A stretch of DNA of 64,000 nt from Catellatospora bangladeshensis (lineage in GTDB: Bacteria; Actinomycetota; Actinomycetes; Mycobacteriales; Micromonosporaceae): the NCBI RefSeq assembly GCF_016862575.1, contig NZ_BONF01000002.1:1-64000 (forward strand), in the 5' to 3' direction. Under the pieces are notes generated by a model, which was not told where the DNA came from, did no database searches, and saw only the letters and a program-made list of their open reading frames with translations. Shown here in pieces: positions 16,794-24,531 of the stretch. The position numbers and the translations under genes were made by a program. Numbering within the stretch: position 1 is the stretch's first letter; every line of letters starts with the position of its first letter.

Positions 16794-18071
16794 ATGAATG
16801 CCCTGACCCGACGCGGTGTCGCGCTCGCCGCGGCCGCCGCGCTGCTCACCGCCGTCGCGGCCTGCAGCGACGACGCGAACACCCCGCCCGCCGAGGTGCC
16901 GGGCGTGTCGGCCACCGAGATCCTGGTCGGCTCGCACATGCCGCTGACCGGTCCCGCCGCGGCCGGCTACTCGGAGATCGCGCCCGCCAGCAAGGCGTAC
17001 TTCGACTACGTCAACGCCAACGGCGGGGTGCACGGCCGTAAGATCAACTACAAGTTCCTTGACGACGGCTACAACCCGGCCAACACCCAGACCGTGGTGC
17101 GCAAACTGGTCCTGGAGGACAAGGTCTTCGCGATCCTGAACGGCCTGGGCACGCCCACCCACACCGGCGTGCTCGACTTCCTCAAGACCAACCGGGTGCC
17201 GGACCTGTTCGTAGCCTCCGGCAGCCGCAGCTGGGACCAGCCGTCGAAGTACCCGACCACGTTCGGCTTCAACACCGACTACACGGTCGAGGGCAAGATC
17301 CTGGCCACCCACATCAAGGCCACCTACGCGGGCAAGAAGGTGTGCTTCTTCGGCCAGGACGACGACTTCGGCCGGGACAGCCTGGTCGGCGTCGAGCAGG
17401 TGCTCGGCGCGGGCGCCGTGGTGGCCAAGGAGAAGTACGTCACCAGCAACACCAACGTCGCCCCGCAGATCGGCGCGCTGAAGGCGGCGGGCTGCGAGGT
17501 CGTCGTGCTGGCCACCGTGCCGGGCTTCACCGCGCTGTCCATGGGCACCGCCGCCCGCATCGGCTTCAAGCCGCAGTGGGTGGTCTCCAACGTCGGCTCC
17601 GACTACCAGACCCTGGCCAAGACGCTGGGCGCGGGCAAGGTGCTGCTGGAGGGCATGATCGGTGTGTCCAACCTGCCCTCGCCGGTGGACGCGGCCGACC
17701 CGTGGACCGCGATGTTCAAGAAGATCCACGACCAGTACAACAGCGCCGCCCCGTTCAACGGCAACGCGGTGTACGGCATGTCGGTGGCGTACCTGTTCGT
17801 GCAGTCGCTGCAGGCGGCCGGCAAGGACCTGACCCGCGAGGGCCTGATCGCCGCGGTCGAGAAGGGCGGCTTCAAGGGCCCGTGGTACGCGCCGCTGCGC
17901 TTCTCCAAGGACGACCACTCCGGCTTCGGCGGCCACCGCCTGACCAAGGTCAGCGGCGACTCGCAGGAGTTCTTCGGCCCGGTCTACGAGACCGACTCGG
18001 AGTCCGGCCCGGTCAACGAGTACGGCGAGCAGCGTCCCACGCCGCCCGCCAACAGCATCCCGTCCGCCTGA
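16794..18071 (+). CDS. ABC transporter substrate-binding lipoprotein (LivK-like)
   Basis: The 425-residue type I periplasmic-binding-fold lipoprotein has a signal peptide with lipobox TAVAAC, lipidated Cys24. EILVGSHMPLTGPAAAG, then the alternating lobes of a LivK/AmiC-type receptor (KVCFFGQDDDFGRDSLVGVEQ; VVVLATVPGFTALSMGTAAR) follow. It captures the ligand outside the membrane for LivHM-GF. An AT-rich stretch (16748-16776) and GAAGGG precede the ATG, so it may have extra expression beyond the operon read-through. The ligand is not identifiable; related receptors near acyl-CoA genes are usually annotated for branched-chain amino acids without proof. Confidence 0.9.
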   Translation: MNALTRRGVALAAAAALLTAVAACSDDANTPPAEVPGVSATEILVGSHMPLTGPAAAGYSEIAPASKAYFDYVNANGGVHGRKINYKFLDDGYNPANTQTVVRKLVLEDKVFAILNGLGTPTHTGVLDFLKTNRVPDLFVASGSRSWDQPSKYPTTFGFNTDYTVEGKILATHIKATYAGKKVCFFGQDDDFGRDSLVGVEQVLGAGAVVAKEKYVTSNTNVAPQIGALKAAGCEVVVLATVPGFTALSMGTAARIGFKPQWVVSNVGSDYQTLAKTLGAGKVLLEGMIGVSNLPSPVDAADPWTAMFKKIHDQYNSAAPFNGNAVYGMSVAYLFVQSLQAAGKDLTREGLIAAVEKGGFKGPWYAPLRFSKDDHSGFGGHRLTKVSGDSQEFFGPVYETDSESGPVNEYGEQRPTPPANSIPSA

Positions 18072-18082
18072 TCCGCTGACCG

Positions 18083-18119
18083 GAAGCGGCCCGGTACGCG
18101 TCGTGCGTACCGGGCCTTC
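18083..18119. terminator. Bidirectional terminator hairpin
   Basis: GGCCCGGTACGC pairs with GCGTACCGGGCC around GTCGT, extended by GAAG and CTTC at the outside. It sits between the convergent binding-protein and thiolase genes, 11 bp after one stop and 13 bp before the other, so it probably ends both transcripts. Confidence 0.85.
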
Positions 18120-18132
18120 AGGTTGGGCGAGG

Positions 18133-19353
18133 TCAGGACAGGCGCTCCAGGACCATGGCCATGCCCTGGCCGCCGCCGACGCACATGGTCTCCAGGCCGA
18201 TGCTCTTGTCGTGCCAGCGCAGCGAGTTGAGCAGGGTGTTGGTGATGCGGGCGCCGGTCATGCCGAAGGGGTGGCCGACGGCGATCGCGCCGCCGTTGAC
18301 GTTCAGCTTGTCCCACTCGATGCCCAGCTCGGCGGCGCTGGCGACGACCTGGACCGCGAACGCCTCGTTGATCTCGACCAGGTCGACGTCCTTGATGGAC
18401 ATGCCTGCGCGGGCCAGCGCCTGGCGTGACGCCTCGACCGGTCCCAGGCCCATGATCTCGGGGGACAGGCCGGACAGGCCGGTGCTGACGATGCGGGCCA
18501 GCGGGGTCAGGCCCAGCTCGGCGGCGCGCCGGTCGGACATGATGACCAGGGCGGCGGCGCCGTCGTTGAGCGGGCACGCGTTGCCCGCGGTCACCGTGCC
18601 GTCGGGCCGGAACACGGGTTTGAGGCCGGACAGCGCCTCCATGGTGGTGCCGGGGCGCGGGCCGTCGTCGGCGCTGACCACGGTGCCGTCCGGCAGCGTC
18701 ACCGGGGTGATCTCGCGCGCCCAGAAGCCGTCCTTGATCGCCTGCTCGGCGAGGTTCTGCGAGCGGCAGGCGAACTCGTCCTGCAGCTCACGGGAGATCC
18801 CCCGGAGCTGGGCCACGTTCTCGGCGGTCTGGCCCATGGCGATGTACACGTCGGGCAGCTCGCCGTCCTCGCGCGGGTCGTGCCAGGTGCCCGCCCCGGC
18901 CTCGGCGCGGGCCTCGGTGCGGGCCAGGGCGCCGGCGAACACGTCGTTGCGGGTGCCGGGCATGCCGTCGCTGCGGCCGTTGCCGTAGCGGGACACGCAC
19001 TCGACGCCGACGGAGAGGAACACGTCGCCCTCGCCCGCCTTGATCGCGTGCAGCGCCATCCGGGTGGTCTGCAGCGAGGACGAGCAGTAGCGGTTGATGG
19101 TGGTGCCGGGGAGGTGGTCGAATCCCAGCATGGTGGCGACCACGCGGCCGAGGTTGTGGCCCTGCTCCCCGGCCGGCTGGCCGCAGCCGAGCACCAGGTC
19201 GCCGATCTCGCGCGGGTCCAGGCCGGGCACCTGGTCCAGCGCCGCGCGTACGATGTCGGCGGCCAGGTCGTCGGGGCGTTTCGTGACGAGCGAGCCCTTG
19301 TTGGCACGGCCGATCGGGGAGCGGGCGGCGGCGACCACCACAGCTTCAGGCAC
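18133..19353 (-). CDS. Acetyl-CoA C-acyltransferase (thiolase, FadA-type)
   Basis: The 406-residue degradative-type thiolase cleaves a 3-ketoacyl-CoA with free CoA. The nucleophile is Cys90 in NRYCSSSLQ, the His is in GGAIAVGHPFGMTG and the second Cys is in ETMCVGGGQGMAM. The NRYCSSSLQTTRMALHAIKAG segment resembles FadA6-like actinobacterial thiolases. It completes beta-oxidation for products of the nearby dehydrogenases, although no dedicated enoyl-CoA hydratase is visible. The ATG at 19353 is preceded by AAGGACAAGGA. A putative operator overlaps the promoter region (19388-19424). Confidence 0.92.
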   Translation of the reverse strand: MPEAVVVAAARSPIGRANKGSLVTKRPDDLAADIVRAALDQVPGLDPREIGDLVLGCGQPAGEQGHNLGRVVATMLGFDHLPGTTINRYCSSSLQTTRMALHAIKAGEGDVFLSVGVECVSRYGNGRSDGMPGTRNDVFAGALARTEARAEAGAGTWHDPREDGELPDVYIAMGQTAENVAQLRGISRELQDEFACRSQNLAEQAIKDGFWAREITPVTLPDGTVVSADDGPRPGTTMEALSGLKPVFRPDGTVTAGNACPLNDGAAALVIMSDRRAAELGLTPLARIVSTGLSGLSPEIMGLGPVEASRQALARAGMSIKDVDLVEINEAFAVQVVASAAELGIEWDKLNVNGGAIAVGHPFGMTGARITNTLLNSLRWHDKSIGLETMCVGGGQGMAMVLERLS

Positions 19354-19387
19354 GTCCTTGTCCTTTCACGAGTACGGGCAAACTTTA

Positions 19388-19424
19388 TGCACTCACGCTG
19401 CGTCTTTCTGGTGGCCCATGTCAA
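19388..19424 (-). promoter_or_regulatory. Thiolase promoter with partial operator, site 3
   Basis: On the minus strand TTGACA (19419-19424) is a perfect -35 hexamer. About 17 bp downstream lies the -10 position, inside TGCACT-CAC-GCTGCG (19388-19402, plus strand). The left half and centre TGCACTCAC equal site 1 exactly; the right half is poor. It is the weakest of the five sites. Confidence 0.5.
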
Positions 19425-19463
19425 TGGCGTGCCGGGTGGGCCTTGTCACCCTCATGACACGCG

Positions 19464-19508
19464 TTGACCGGGCCGCATGGCGTCCCTAATATCAGCACTG
19501 CTAGTGCA
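19464..19508 (+). promoter_or_regulatory. SDR promoter with operator, site 4
   Basis: TTGACC (19464-19469), a 17-bp spacer and TAATAT (19487-19492) make a near-consensus promoter. It is followed at once by AGCACT-GCT-AGTGCA (19494-19508), a palindrome with one mismatch, placed at the expected transcription start. The SDR gene starts 26 bp later. Confidence 0.75.
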
Positions 19509-19533
19509 ACTAGCTGACCGGAAGGAATCCCCT

Positions 19534-20316
19534 GTGACCGCCCTTCTCCTCGACGGCGCCGCGGTCGTCGTCACCGGTGCCGGGTCCGGCATCGGCGCCG
19601 CCCTGGCCCGCCGTCTCACCGCGGCCGGCGCGCGGGTGGTCGTCAACGACCGTGATCCCGTCGCGGCGCAGCGGGTCGCCGCCGAGGTGGGCGGCCCGGC
19701 GTTCCCGGCCGACGTGACCGACCCCGCGCAGGTCGCGGCCCTGGTCGACTTCGCCTGGGAGTCCTTCGGCGCGCTGGACCTGTTCTGCGCCAACGCGGGC
19801 GTGGCCCCGCCCGCCGAGGCGGCCAACGCGTGGGAGCTGGCCTGGCGGGTCAACGTGCTGGCACACGTGCACGCCGCCGAGGCGCTGCTGCCGCGCTGGC
19901 TGGCCGCGGGCCGGGGCCGCCTGCTGGTCACCGCCTCGGCGGCCGGGCTGCTCACCATGCTCGGCAACGCGCCGTACGCGGTCACCAAGCACGCGGCGGT
20001 CAGCTACGCCGAATGGCTGCGTGCCAGCTACGCCCACCGCGGCATCACCGTGCAGGCGCTGTGCCCGCAGGGCGTGCGCACCCCGATGCTGGAGGCGTCC
20101 GGTCCCGGCGGCGGGGTGCTGCTCGATCCGGGCGCGATCAGCGCCGAGGAGGTCGCCGAGGCCGTGGTCGAGGCGCTGGGCGGCGACAGCTTCCTGGTGC
20201 TGCCGCACGGCGAGGTGGCCGACTTCTACCAGCGCCGCGCGACCGACCCGGACCGGTGGCTGCGCGGCATGAACCGGCTGCAGCAGGACCTGGAAAAGCG
20301 CCTCGGCACGGGGTGA
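19534..20316 (+). CDS. Short-chain dehydrogenase/reductase
   Basis: The 260-residue classical SDR has the nucleotide motif TGAGSGIG near residue 14, CANAG near residue 85 and YAVTKHA as the catalytic Tyr-x3-Lys, with the Ser in TASAAG. Asp in VVNDRD after strand 2 favours NAD(H). The C-terminal EVADFYQRRATDPDRWLRG is a family-specific extension. It could oxidise the 3-hydroxyacyl intermediate between the dehydrogenase pair and the thiolase. The GTG at 19534 has GGAAGGA 7 bp upstream; it shares the operator type with the divergent thiolase. Confidence 0.88.
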   Translation: MTALLLDGAAVVVTGAGSGIGAALARRLTAAGARVVVNDRDPVAAQRVAAEVGGPAFPADVTDPAQVAALVDFAWESFGALDLFCANAGVAPPAEAANAWELAWRVNVLAHVHAAEALLPRWLAAGRGRLLVTASAAGLLTMLGNAPYAVTKHAAVSYAEWLRASYAHRGITVQALCPQGVRTPMLEASGPGGGVLLDPGAISAEEVAEAVVEALGGDSFLVLPHGEVADFYQRRATDPDRWLRGMNRLQQDLEKRLGTG

Positions 20317-20365
20317 CGCCGTGCTAGACGTGGGTCAGGACCAGGCGGGGTGCGCTCGCCGGCGC

Positions 20366-20412
20366 GGCCGGCAACCCTGCGACGCGCGCGCAACCCAGAG
20401 GTTGCGGTCCTG
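20366..20412. repeat. Inverted repeat, family E, copy 1
   Basis: GCAACCCTG, a GCGCGCGC centre and CAGAGGTTGCGG resemble the cleaner palindrome at 37669-37711. The symmetry is imperfect here. Confidence 0.55.
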
Positions 20413-20493
20413 GGCCGCGTGACTGCCTCCGGCAGGCTGATCGACCCCTTCGGGCAGCGCGCACCGCTCGGCGAGGTACCTGTCGCCGCAGCC

Positions 20494-20531
20494 CACAACT
20501 TCGGTGTTGTGGCTACAACACAGAAGTTGTG
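20494..20531. repeat. 17-bp-stem hairpin
   Basis: CACAACTTCGGTGTTGT and ACAACACAGAAGTTGTG pair along 17 positions with one mismatch around the loop GGCT. It lies between the SDR and tetR genes. No second copy was noticed in the window. It is AT-richer than its surroundings; it could be a terminator or a protein-binding site. Confidence 0.85.
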
Positions 20532-20595
20532 AACCCGGGCCGGGGATACCTCCGGGCGGCGCGTTCGGCCTGCGGGCCGGGCGCGGCCGCGCGAC

Positions 20596-20610
20596 TACAC
20601 TCTGCGTGCA
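20596..20610 (+). promoter_or_regulatory. tetR auto-operator, site 5
   Basis: TACACT-CTG-CGTGCA fits the operator pattern with one mismatch, and TACACT can serve as the -10 box as at the liv promoter. It lies 49 bp before the tetR start codon, where an autoregulatory site is expected. Confidence 0.6.
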
Positions 20611-20658
20611 CTTACGGTAGGGCGGTCGGCGGACCGCGGAGAGACAGGCGGTGGCGCG

Positions 20659-21279
20659 ATGACCAGGACGGGCACCGCGGGCAGGGTCGACGGGCGGACC
20701 GCCCGCGCCGAGCGGACCCGCGCCGCGATCGTGGACGCGCACCTCGCCCTGATCACCGAGGGTGATCTGCGGCCGACCGGTGAGCGCATCGCCGAGCGGG
20801 CCGGGGTGTCGCTGCGCGCGCTGTGGACCAACTTCGCCGACATGGAGACGCTCTTCGAGGCGAGCGGCGCACGCGTGCTGGCCAGCCAGGACGCCGCGTA
20901 CCGCCCGGTGGATCCGGCGCTGCCGCTGCGCCGCCGGGTGGAGGAGTTCTGCGCCCAGCGCGCCGAGCTGCTCCAGCTGATCGCCCCCATGGCGCGGGCG
21001 GCGGCGATGCGCGAGCCGGTGTCCGCGCAGCTGCACCGCAACCGGCTCAAGCACATCGACCGGGTACGCGACGAGGTGACCGTGCTGTTCGCGCCGGAGC
21101 TGGAGATGGCCGGCGCGGGGCGGGAGCAGCTGCTGCACGCGCTGCTCGCGGCCGCCATGTGGTCCAACTGGTCCATGCTGCGCGACGGCCTCGGGCTGGA
21201 CGTCGACCAGGCGCGCGGCGTCATGGTCCGCACGGTCACCGCGCTGCTGCTGAACGCCATGGCCTCCGGCATGGCATAG
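20659..21279 (+). CDS. TetR family regulator of the 10.5-20.3 kb island
   Basis: The 206-residue protein has an N-terminal TetR helix-turn-helix (RAAIVDAHLALITEG, then GERIAERAGVSLRALWTNF, residues 20-63) and a C-terminal all-helical ligand domain. Members near CoA catabolic genes usually bind an acyl-CoA. It is the nearest regulator to five copies of the palindrome T(A/G)CACT-N3-AGTG(C/T)A and probably represses the dehydrogenase, liv, thiolase, SDR and its own genes; this is inference. Compared with typical TetR proteins the helix-turn-helix reads LWTNF rather than YYHF. Confidence 0.85.
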   Translation: MTRTGTAGRVDGRTARAERTRAAIVDAHLALITEGDLRPTGERIAERAGVSLRALWTNFADMETLFEASGARVLASQDAAYRPVDPALPLRRRVEEFCAQRAELLQLIAPMARAAAMREPVSAQLHRNRLKHIDRVRDEVTVLFAPELEMAGAGREQLLHALLAAAMWSNWSMLRDGLGLDVDQARGVMVRTVTALLLNAMASGMA

Positions 21280-21332
21280 CGGCACGATTCACGTCTTTCC
21301 AATCCCGTTACTTATAGGTAACACTGTGGGGC

Positions 21333-24314
21333 ATGGTAAATGCATCGACAGTGCACATACCAACGGAGCGCGGCTCGTCCGGGCAGGTCGCGGTAGCGCC
21401 GCGCCCGGCGGCCCACCAGCTCCCGCTGCGCGGCCGCGAGCGCGAGCAGCAGACCGTCGCCGCGCTGCTGGCCGCCGCGGCGTCCGGCACCGGCGGCGCC
21501 CTCCTCCTGCACGGCGACCTGGGCAGCGGCAAGACCGCGCTGCTGCGCGCCGCCGCCGCGACCGTGCCCGAGGGCACCTGCCTGCTGGAGACCACCGGGC
21601 TCGCGGAGGAGGCCGACCTGCCATACGCCGGGCTGCAAGGCCTGCTCCAGCCGGTCACCGACCGCATCGCGCTGCTGCCCCCGCTGCAGGCGCGCGTGCT
21701 GACCGGGGCGCTGTCCGGCGCGGGCTGCGCCGACGGCGACCGGCTCGCCCTGGCCATGGCGGTGCTCACCCTGCTCGGCGAGCTGGGCCGGGAACACCTC
21801 GTGCTGTGCTGCGTGGACGACGTGCACGCGCTGGACCGGCCCTCCCTCGACGTCATCGCGTTCGTCGCGCGGCGGCTGCGCGCGCACCGGGTGGCCCTGC
21901 TGCTCGCCGCCTCCGCCGAGCCCGCGCTCAGCGGCGTACCACTGCTGCCCGTCCGCGAGCTGGACCCGCGCGCGAGCCGAACCATGCTCGCCGACCTGCT
22001 GCGCGGTGACGAACCGGACGGCCCGCTCACGGCCCACCTGCTGCGCGGCCATGTGCCGGACGGCCCGCTCCCGGCCTCCCCGCTGGGCGGCGACACGCTG
22101 GACGGCGGCCCGGCGGGCACGTCCCCGGCGCTCGGGTGCGCCGCCGGCCTGGAGGCGCTGCCCGGCGCGCTCGACGGCGACGGCGGTGACGGCGATCCGC
22201 TCGCGGCGCTGGCCGCGCTGGGCGGCGGCAATCCGCGCGCGCTGGCAGACCTCGCCGCCTCGCTCACCGACAGCCAGCGCCGCGGCGAGGCGCCGCTGCC
22301 CACCCGGCTGCCCGCCGACAGCGCGCTGCTGCGGGCATACCGCGCCCGCCTCGACCGGCTGCCCTCCGACACGCGCTGGCTGCTGCTGCTCGCCGCGGCC
22401 GACGAGGAGAACGACGCGGCCGGGCTGGTCCGCGCCGCGCTCGGGTCCGGAGTGGACATCGCCGCGCTCGCCCCGGCCGAGGACGCCGGGCTGGTCCGGG
22501 TCGGCCGGGGCGGCATCGTGTTCCCGCAGCCGCTGGCCCGCACACTGGCCTACGAGGAGGCGCCGCTGGCCCAGCGCCGCGCCGCCCACCTGCACCTGGC
22601 CCGCACGCTCGACCCCGACCGGGAGCGGCTGCGGCGGGCCGTGCACCTGGCCGCCGCCGCGTACGGACCCGACGCGCGGCTGGCCGCGGAGCTGGAGGAC
22701 GCGGCGGGCGACGGCGGTTACTCGCGCGCCTCGGCGGCACTCGAGCACGCCGCGCAGCTCACCACCGAACCCGCCGGAGCGGCCAGCCGCCTGGTCACCG
22801 CCGCCCGCTACGCCTGGCAGTCCGGCAGCCCGCACCGGGCCCGCAGCCTGCTGCGACGCGCTCACCCGGGGGCCCGAGACCGGGCCGCCACCGCCGAGAG
22901 CGAGGTGCTGTCCGGCGAGATCGAGCTGCGCGCCGGGGCCACCGTCAACGCCGTCGAGTCGCTGCTGTCGCTGGCCGACCGGCTCGCCGGCACCCGCCGC
23001 GAGCTGGCCGTGCTGGCGCTGCTGCGGGCCAGCGAGGCGGTCTGCTTCTCCGGCGACCACCCCCGCTACGTCGAGGTCGCCACGCGGGCGGCGGCGCTGC
23101 GCCGTCCCGGCGACCCCGCCGACCTGGAGGTGGTGTTCGAGCACATCGCCGGGTTCGGCGCGACGTTCCTCGGGCGCCACGACCGGGCGCTGCGGCCGCT
23201 GCGGCGCACCATCGACCTCGGCGCCGCGCTGGACAGCGCCGCCCCGCTCACCTGCGCCGCCGCGTCCGCGCTGCTGCTGGCCGACGACGTGGGCGCGCAC
23301 CGGCTCGCCGCCCGCGCGGTCGAGGTGGCCAGGGACACCGGCGACGTGTCCGCGCTGCCGCTCGCCCTGGAGATGGCCGCCTACGCCGAGTACTGGCTGG
23401 GCCGGTACGACGCGGCCGCCGCCACCAGCCTGCACGGGCTGCGCGCCGCGCGGGCCTGCGGGCAGGGCAACTACGCCGGGGACCACCAGGCGATGCTGGC
23501 GGTGCTCGCGGCCATCCGGGGCGAGCGCGAGCTGTCCCTGCGCCGCATCCGCGACATCGAGGTGGCGCCGGGCACCGGGCAGACCAACCGTCCCAAGGCG
23601 CTGAGCCAGTGGGCGCTGGCCGTGCTCGACCTGCTGGCCGGGCGGCCCGCCGACACGGTCACCAGGATCGCGGCGATCGCCTGCCCGCGTACCGGCCGGG
23701 GGCATGTCGTGGTGCAGGCCATGGCGACGCCATGGCTGGTCGAGGCCGCGGTCCGCGCCGACGGGCGGGAACAGGCCGTCGCGGCGCTGGCCGGATTCGA
23801 CGGGTGGGCCGCGTCCACCGGCGACCCGGTGCGCCGGGCGCTGTCGGCGCGCTGCCACGCGCTGCTCGCCCCGCGTGGCAGCGCCGCCGCCGAGGAGCAC
23901 TTCCAGCAGGCGCTGACGCTGCACCTGGCCGGGGAGGCCGACTTCGAACGCGCCCGCACCGAGCTGCTGTTCGGCCAGGAGCTGCGCCGCGCCCGCCGCC
24001 CCCGCGACGCGCGCGAGCACCTGCACCACGCGCTGGAGACGTTCACCCGCCTCGACGTGCCCGCCTGGACCGACCAGGCCCGCGCCGAGCTGCGCGCGGC
24101 GGGCGAGGCGGTGGACGCCCCCGCGGTCCGCGCCGCCGACGTCCTCACCGCTCAGCAGCTGCAGATCGCCCGCCTGGTCCGCGACGGCGCGACCAACCGC
24201 GAAGTGGCCGCCCACCTCTTCCTCAGCACCCGCACCGTCGACCACCACATGCGCAACATCTTCGCCCGCCTCAACATCCGCTCCCGCACCGAACTCGCCA
24301 AGGCCCTCACCTAG
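21333..24314 (+). CDS. LAL-type LuxR regulator with AAA ATPase
   Basis: The 993-residue protein begins with a signalling ATPase domain: Walker A GDLGSGKTALL near residue 65 and Walker B LVLCCVDDVHALD near residue 160. A long helical, probably TPR-like middle region follows, then a LuxR helix-turn-helix in the last 60 residues (LTAQQLQIARLVRDGATNREVA, TRTVDHHMRNIFARL). Large ATP-binding LuxR regulators (MalT/LAL type) are activators of catabolic or secondary metabolism genes. Residues 221-262 hold three 14-residue near-repeats. No good ribosome site precedes the ATG; TATAGG lies about 20 bp upstream, and TGCATC-GAC-AGTGCA at 21341-21355 inside the gene recalls the TetR operator. Confidence 0.88.
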   Translation: MVNASTVHIPTERGSSGQVAVAPRPAAHQLPLRGREREQQTVAALLAAAASGTGGALLLHGDLGSGKTALLRAAAATVPEGTCLLETTGLAEEADLPYAGLQGLLQPVTDRIALLPPLQARVLTGALSGAGCADGDRLALAMAVLTLLGELGREHLVLCCVDDVHALDRPSLDVIAFVARRLRAHRVALLLAASAEPALSGVPLLPVRELDPRASRTMLADLLRGDEPDGPLTAHLLRGHVPDGPLPASPLGGDTLDGGPAGTSPALGCAAGLEALPGALDGDGGDGDPLAALAALGGGNPRALADLAASLTDSQRRGEAPLPTRLPADSALLRAYRARLDRLPSDTRWLLLLAAADEENDAAGLVRAALGSGVDIAALAPAEDAGLVRVGRGGIVFPQPLARTLAYEEAPLAQRRAAHLHLARTLDPDRERLRRAVHLAAAAYGPDARLAAELEDAAGDGGYSRASAALEHAAQLTTEPAGAASRLVTAARYAWQSGSPHRARSLLRRAHPGARDRAATAESEVLSGEIELRAGATVNAVESLLSLADRLAGTRRELAVLALLRASEAVCFSGDHPRYVEVATRAAALRRPGDPADLEVVFEHIAGFGATFLGRHDRALRPLRRTIDLGAALDSAAPLTCAAASALLLADDVGAHRLAARAVEVARDTGDVSALPLALEMAAYAEYWLGRYDAAAATSLHGLRAARACGQGNYAGDHQAMLAVLAAIRGERELSLRRIRDIEVAPGTGQTNRPKALSQWALAVLDLLAGRPADTVTRIAAIACPRTGRGHVVVQAMATPWLVEAAVRADGREQAVAALAGFDGWAASTGDPVRRALSARCHALLAPRGSAAAEEHFQQALTLHLAGEADFERARTELLFGQELRRARRPRDAREHLHHALETFTRLDVPAWTDQARAELRAAGEAVDAPAVRAADVLTAQQLQIARLVRDGATNREVAAHLFLSTRTVDHHMRNIFARLNIRSRTELAKALT
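21993..22118 (+). repeat. Three tandem 42-bp units in the LAL gene
   Basis: Three successive 14-residue units read DLLRGDEPDGPLTA, HLLRGHVPDGPLPA and SPLGGDTLDGGPAG. The first two are close at the DNA level and the third is diverged. They lie in the linker after the ATPase core and look like a tandem expansion. Confidence 0.8.
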
Positions 24315-24324
24315 CGGGGCTCGC

Positions 24325-24403
24325 TTGATCCACCGACTTGCCGGGCAGATGGGCGTATCTTGACCGTCCATTCGCCCATGTGCCAGGCAAGTCGGCGGAT
24401 CTT
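24325..24403. repeat. Inverted repeat, family D, copy 1
   Basis: This 79-bp imperfect palindrome has arms GATCCACCGACTTGCC and GGCAAGTCGGCGGATC, inner arms GCAGATGGGCG and CGCCCATGTGC, and a TATCTTG-containing centre. The copy at 48797-48875 has the same length and order. It lies 10 bp after the LAL stop codon. Confidence 0.92.
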
Positions 24404-24456
24404 GGGCGGGCGTCGCCCGGGGGGCTCGTGAGTGGTCCGTGGCCGCGCCCGGATGC

Positions 24457-24527
24457 GTCCGCAGTTGCGGGGAAAGTGCACGAATGAGCGACGCCTTATC
24501 TGCACTTTCCCCGAAACTGGGGCGGAC
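24457..24527. repeat. Inverted repeat, family C, copy 2
   Basis: GTCCGCAGTTGCGGGGAAA, then GTGCA, and TGCACTTTCCCCGAAACT with GCGGAC make a 71-bp palindrome. It ends just after the alcohol dehydrogenase stop codon (minus strand) and is separated from the family D copy by 53 bp, so two different element types lie in one 217-bp gap. Confidence 0.9.
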
Positions 24528-24531
24528 GGGG

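Larger units (their letters stand above)
20317..20658. other. Intergenic region with two hairpins and an operator
   Basis: This 342-bp gap holds no convincing gene. It contains the family E repeat (20366-20412), a long perfect-looking hairpin (20494-20531) and the putative auto-operator of the following tetR (20596-20610). The first hairpin may terminate the SDR transcript. Confidence 0.6.

Noticed and set aside
21341-21355. Sixth TetR operator TGCATC-GAC-AGTGCA at the LAL gene
   Set aside because: The right half is perfect, but the left half is poor and it lies inside the coding sequence after the start codon; kept only as a remark.
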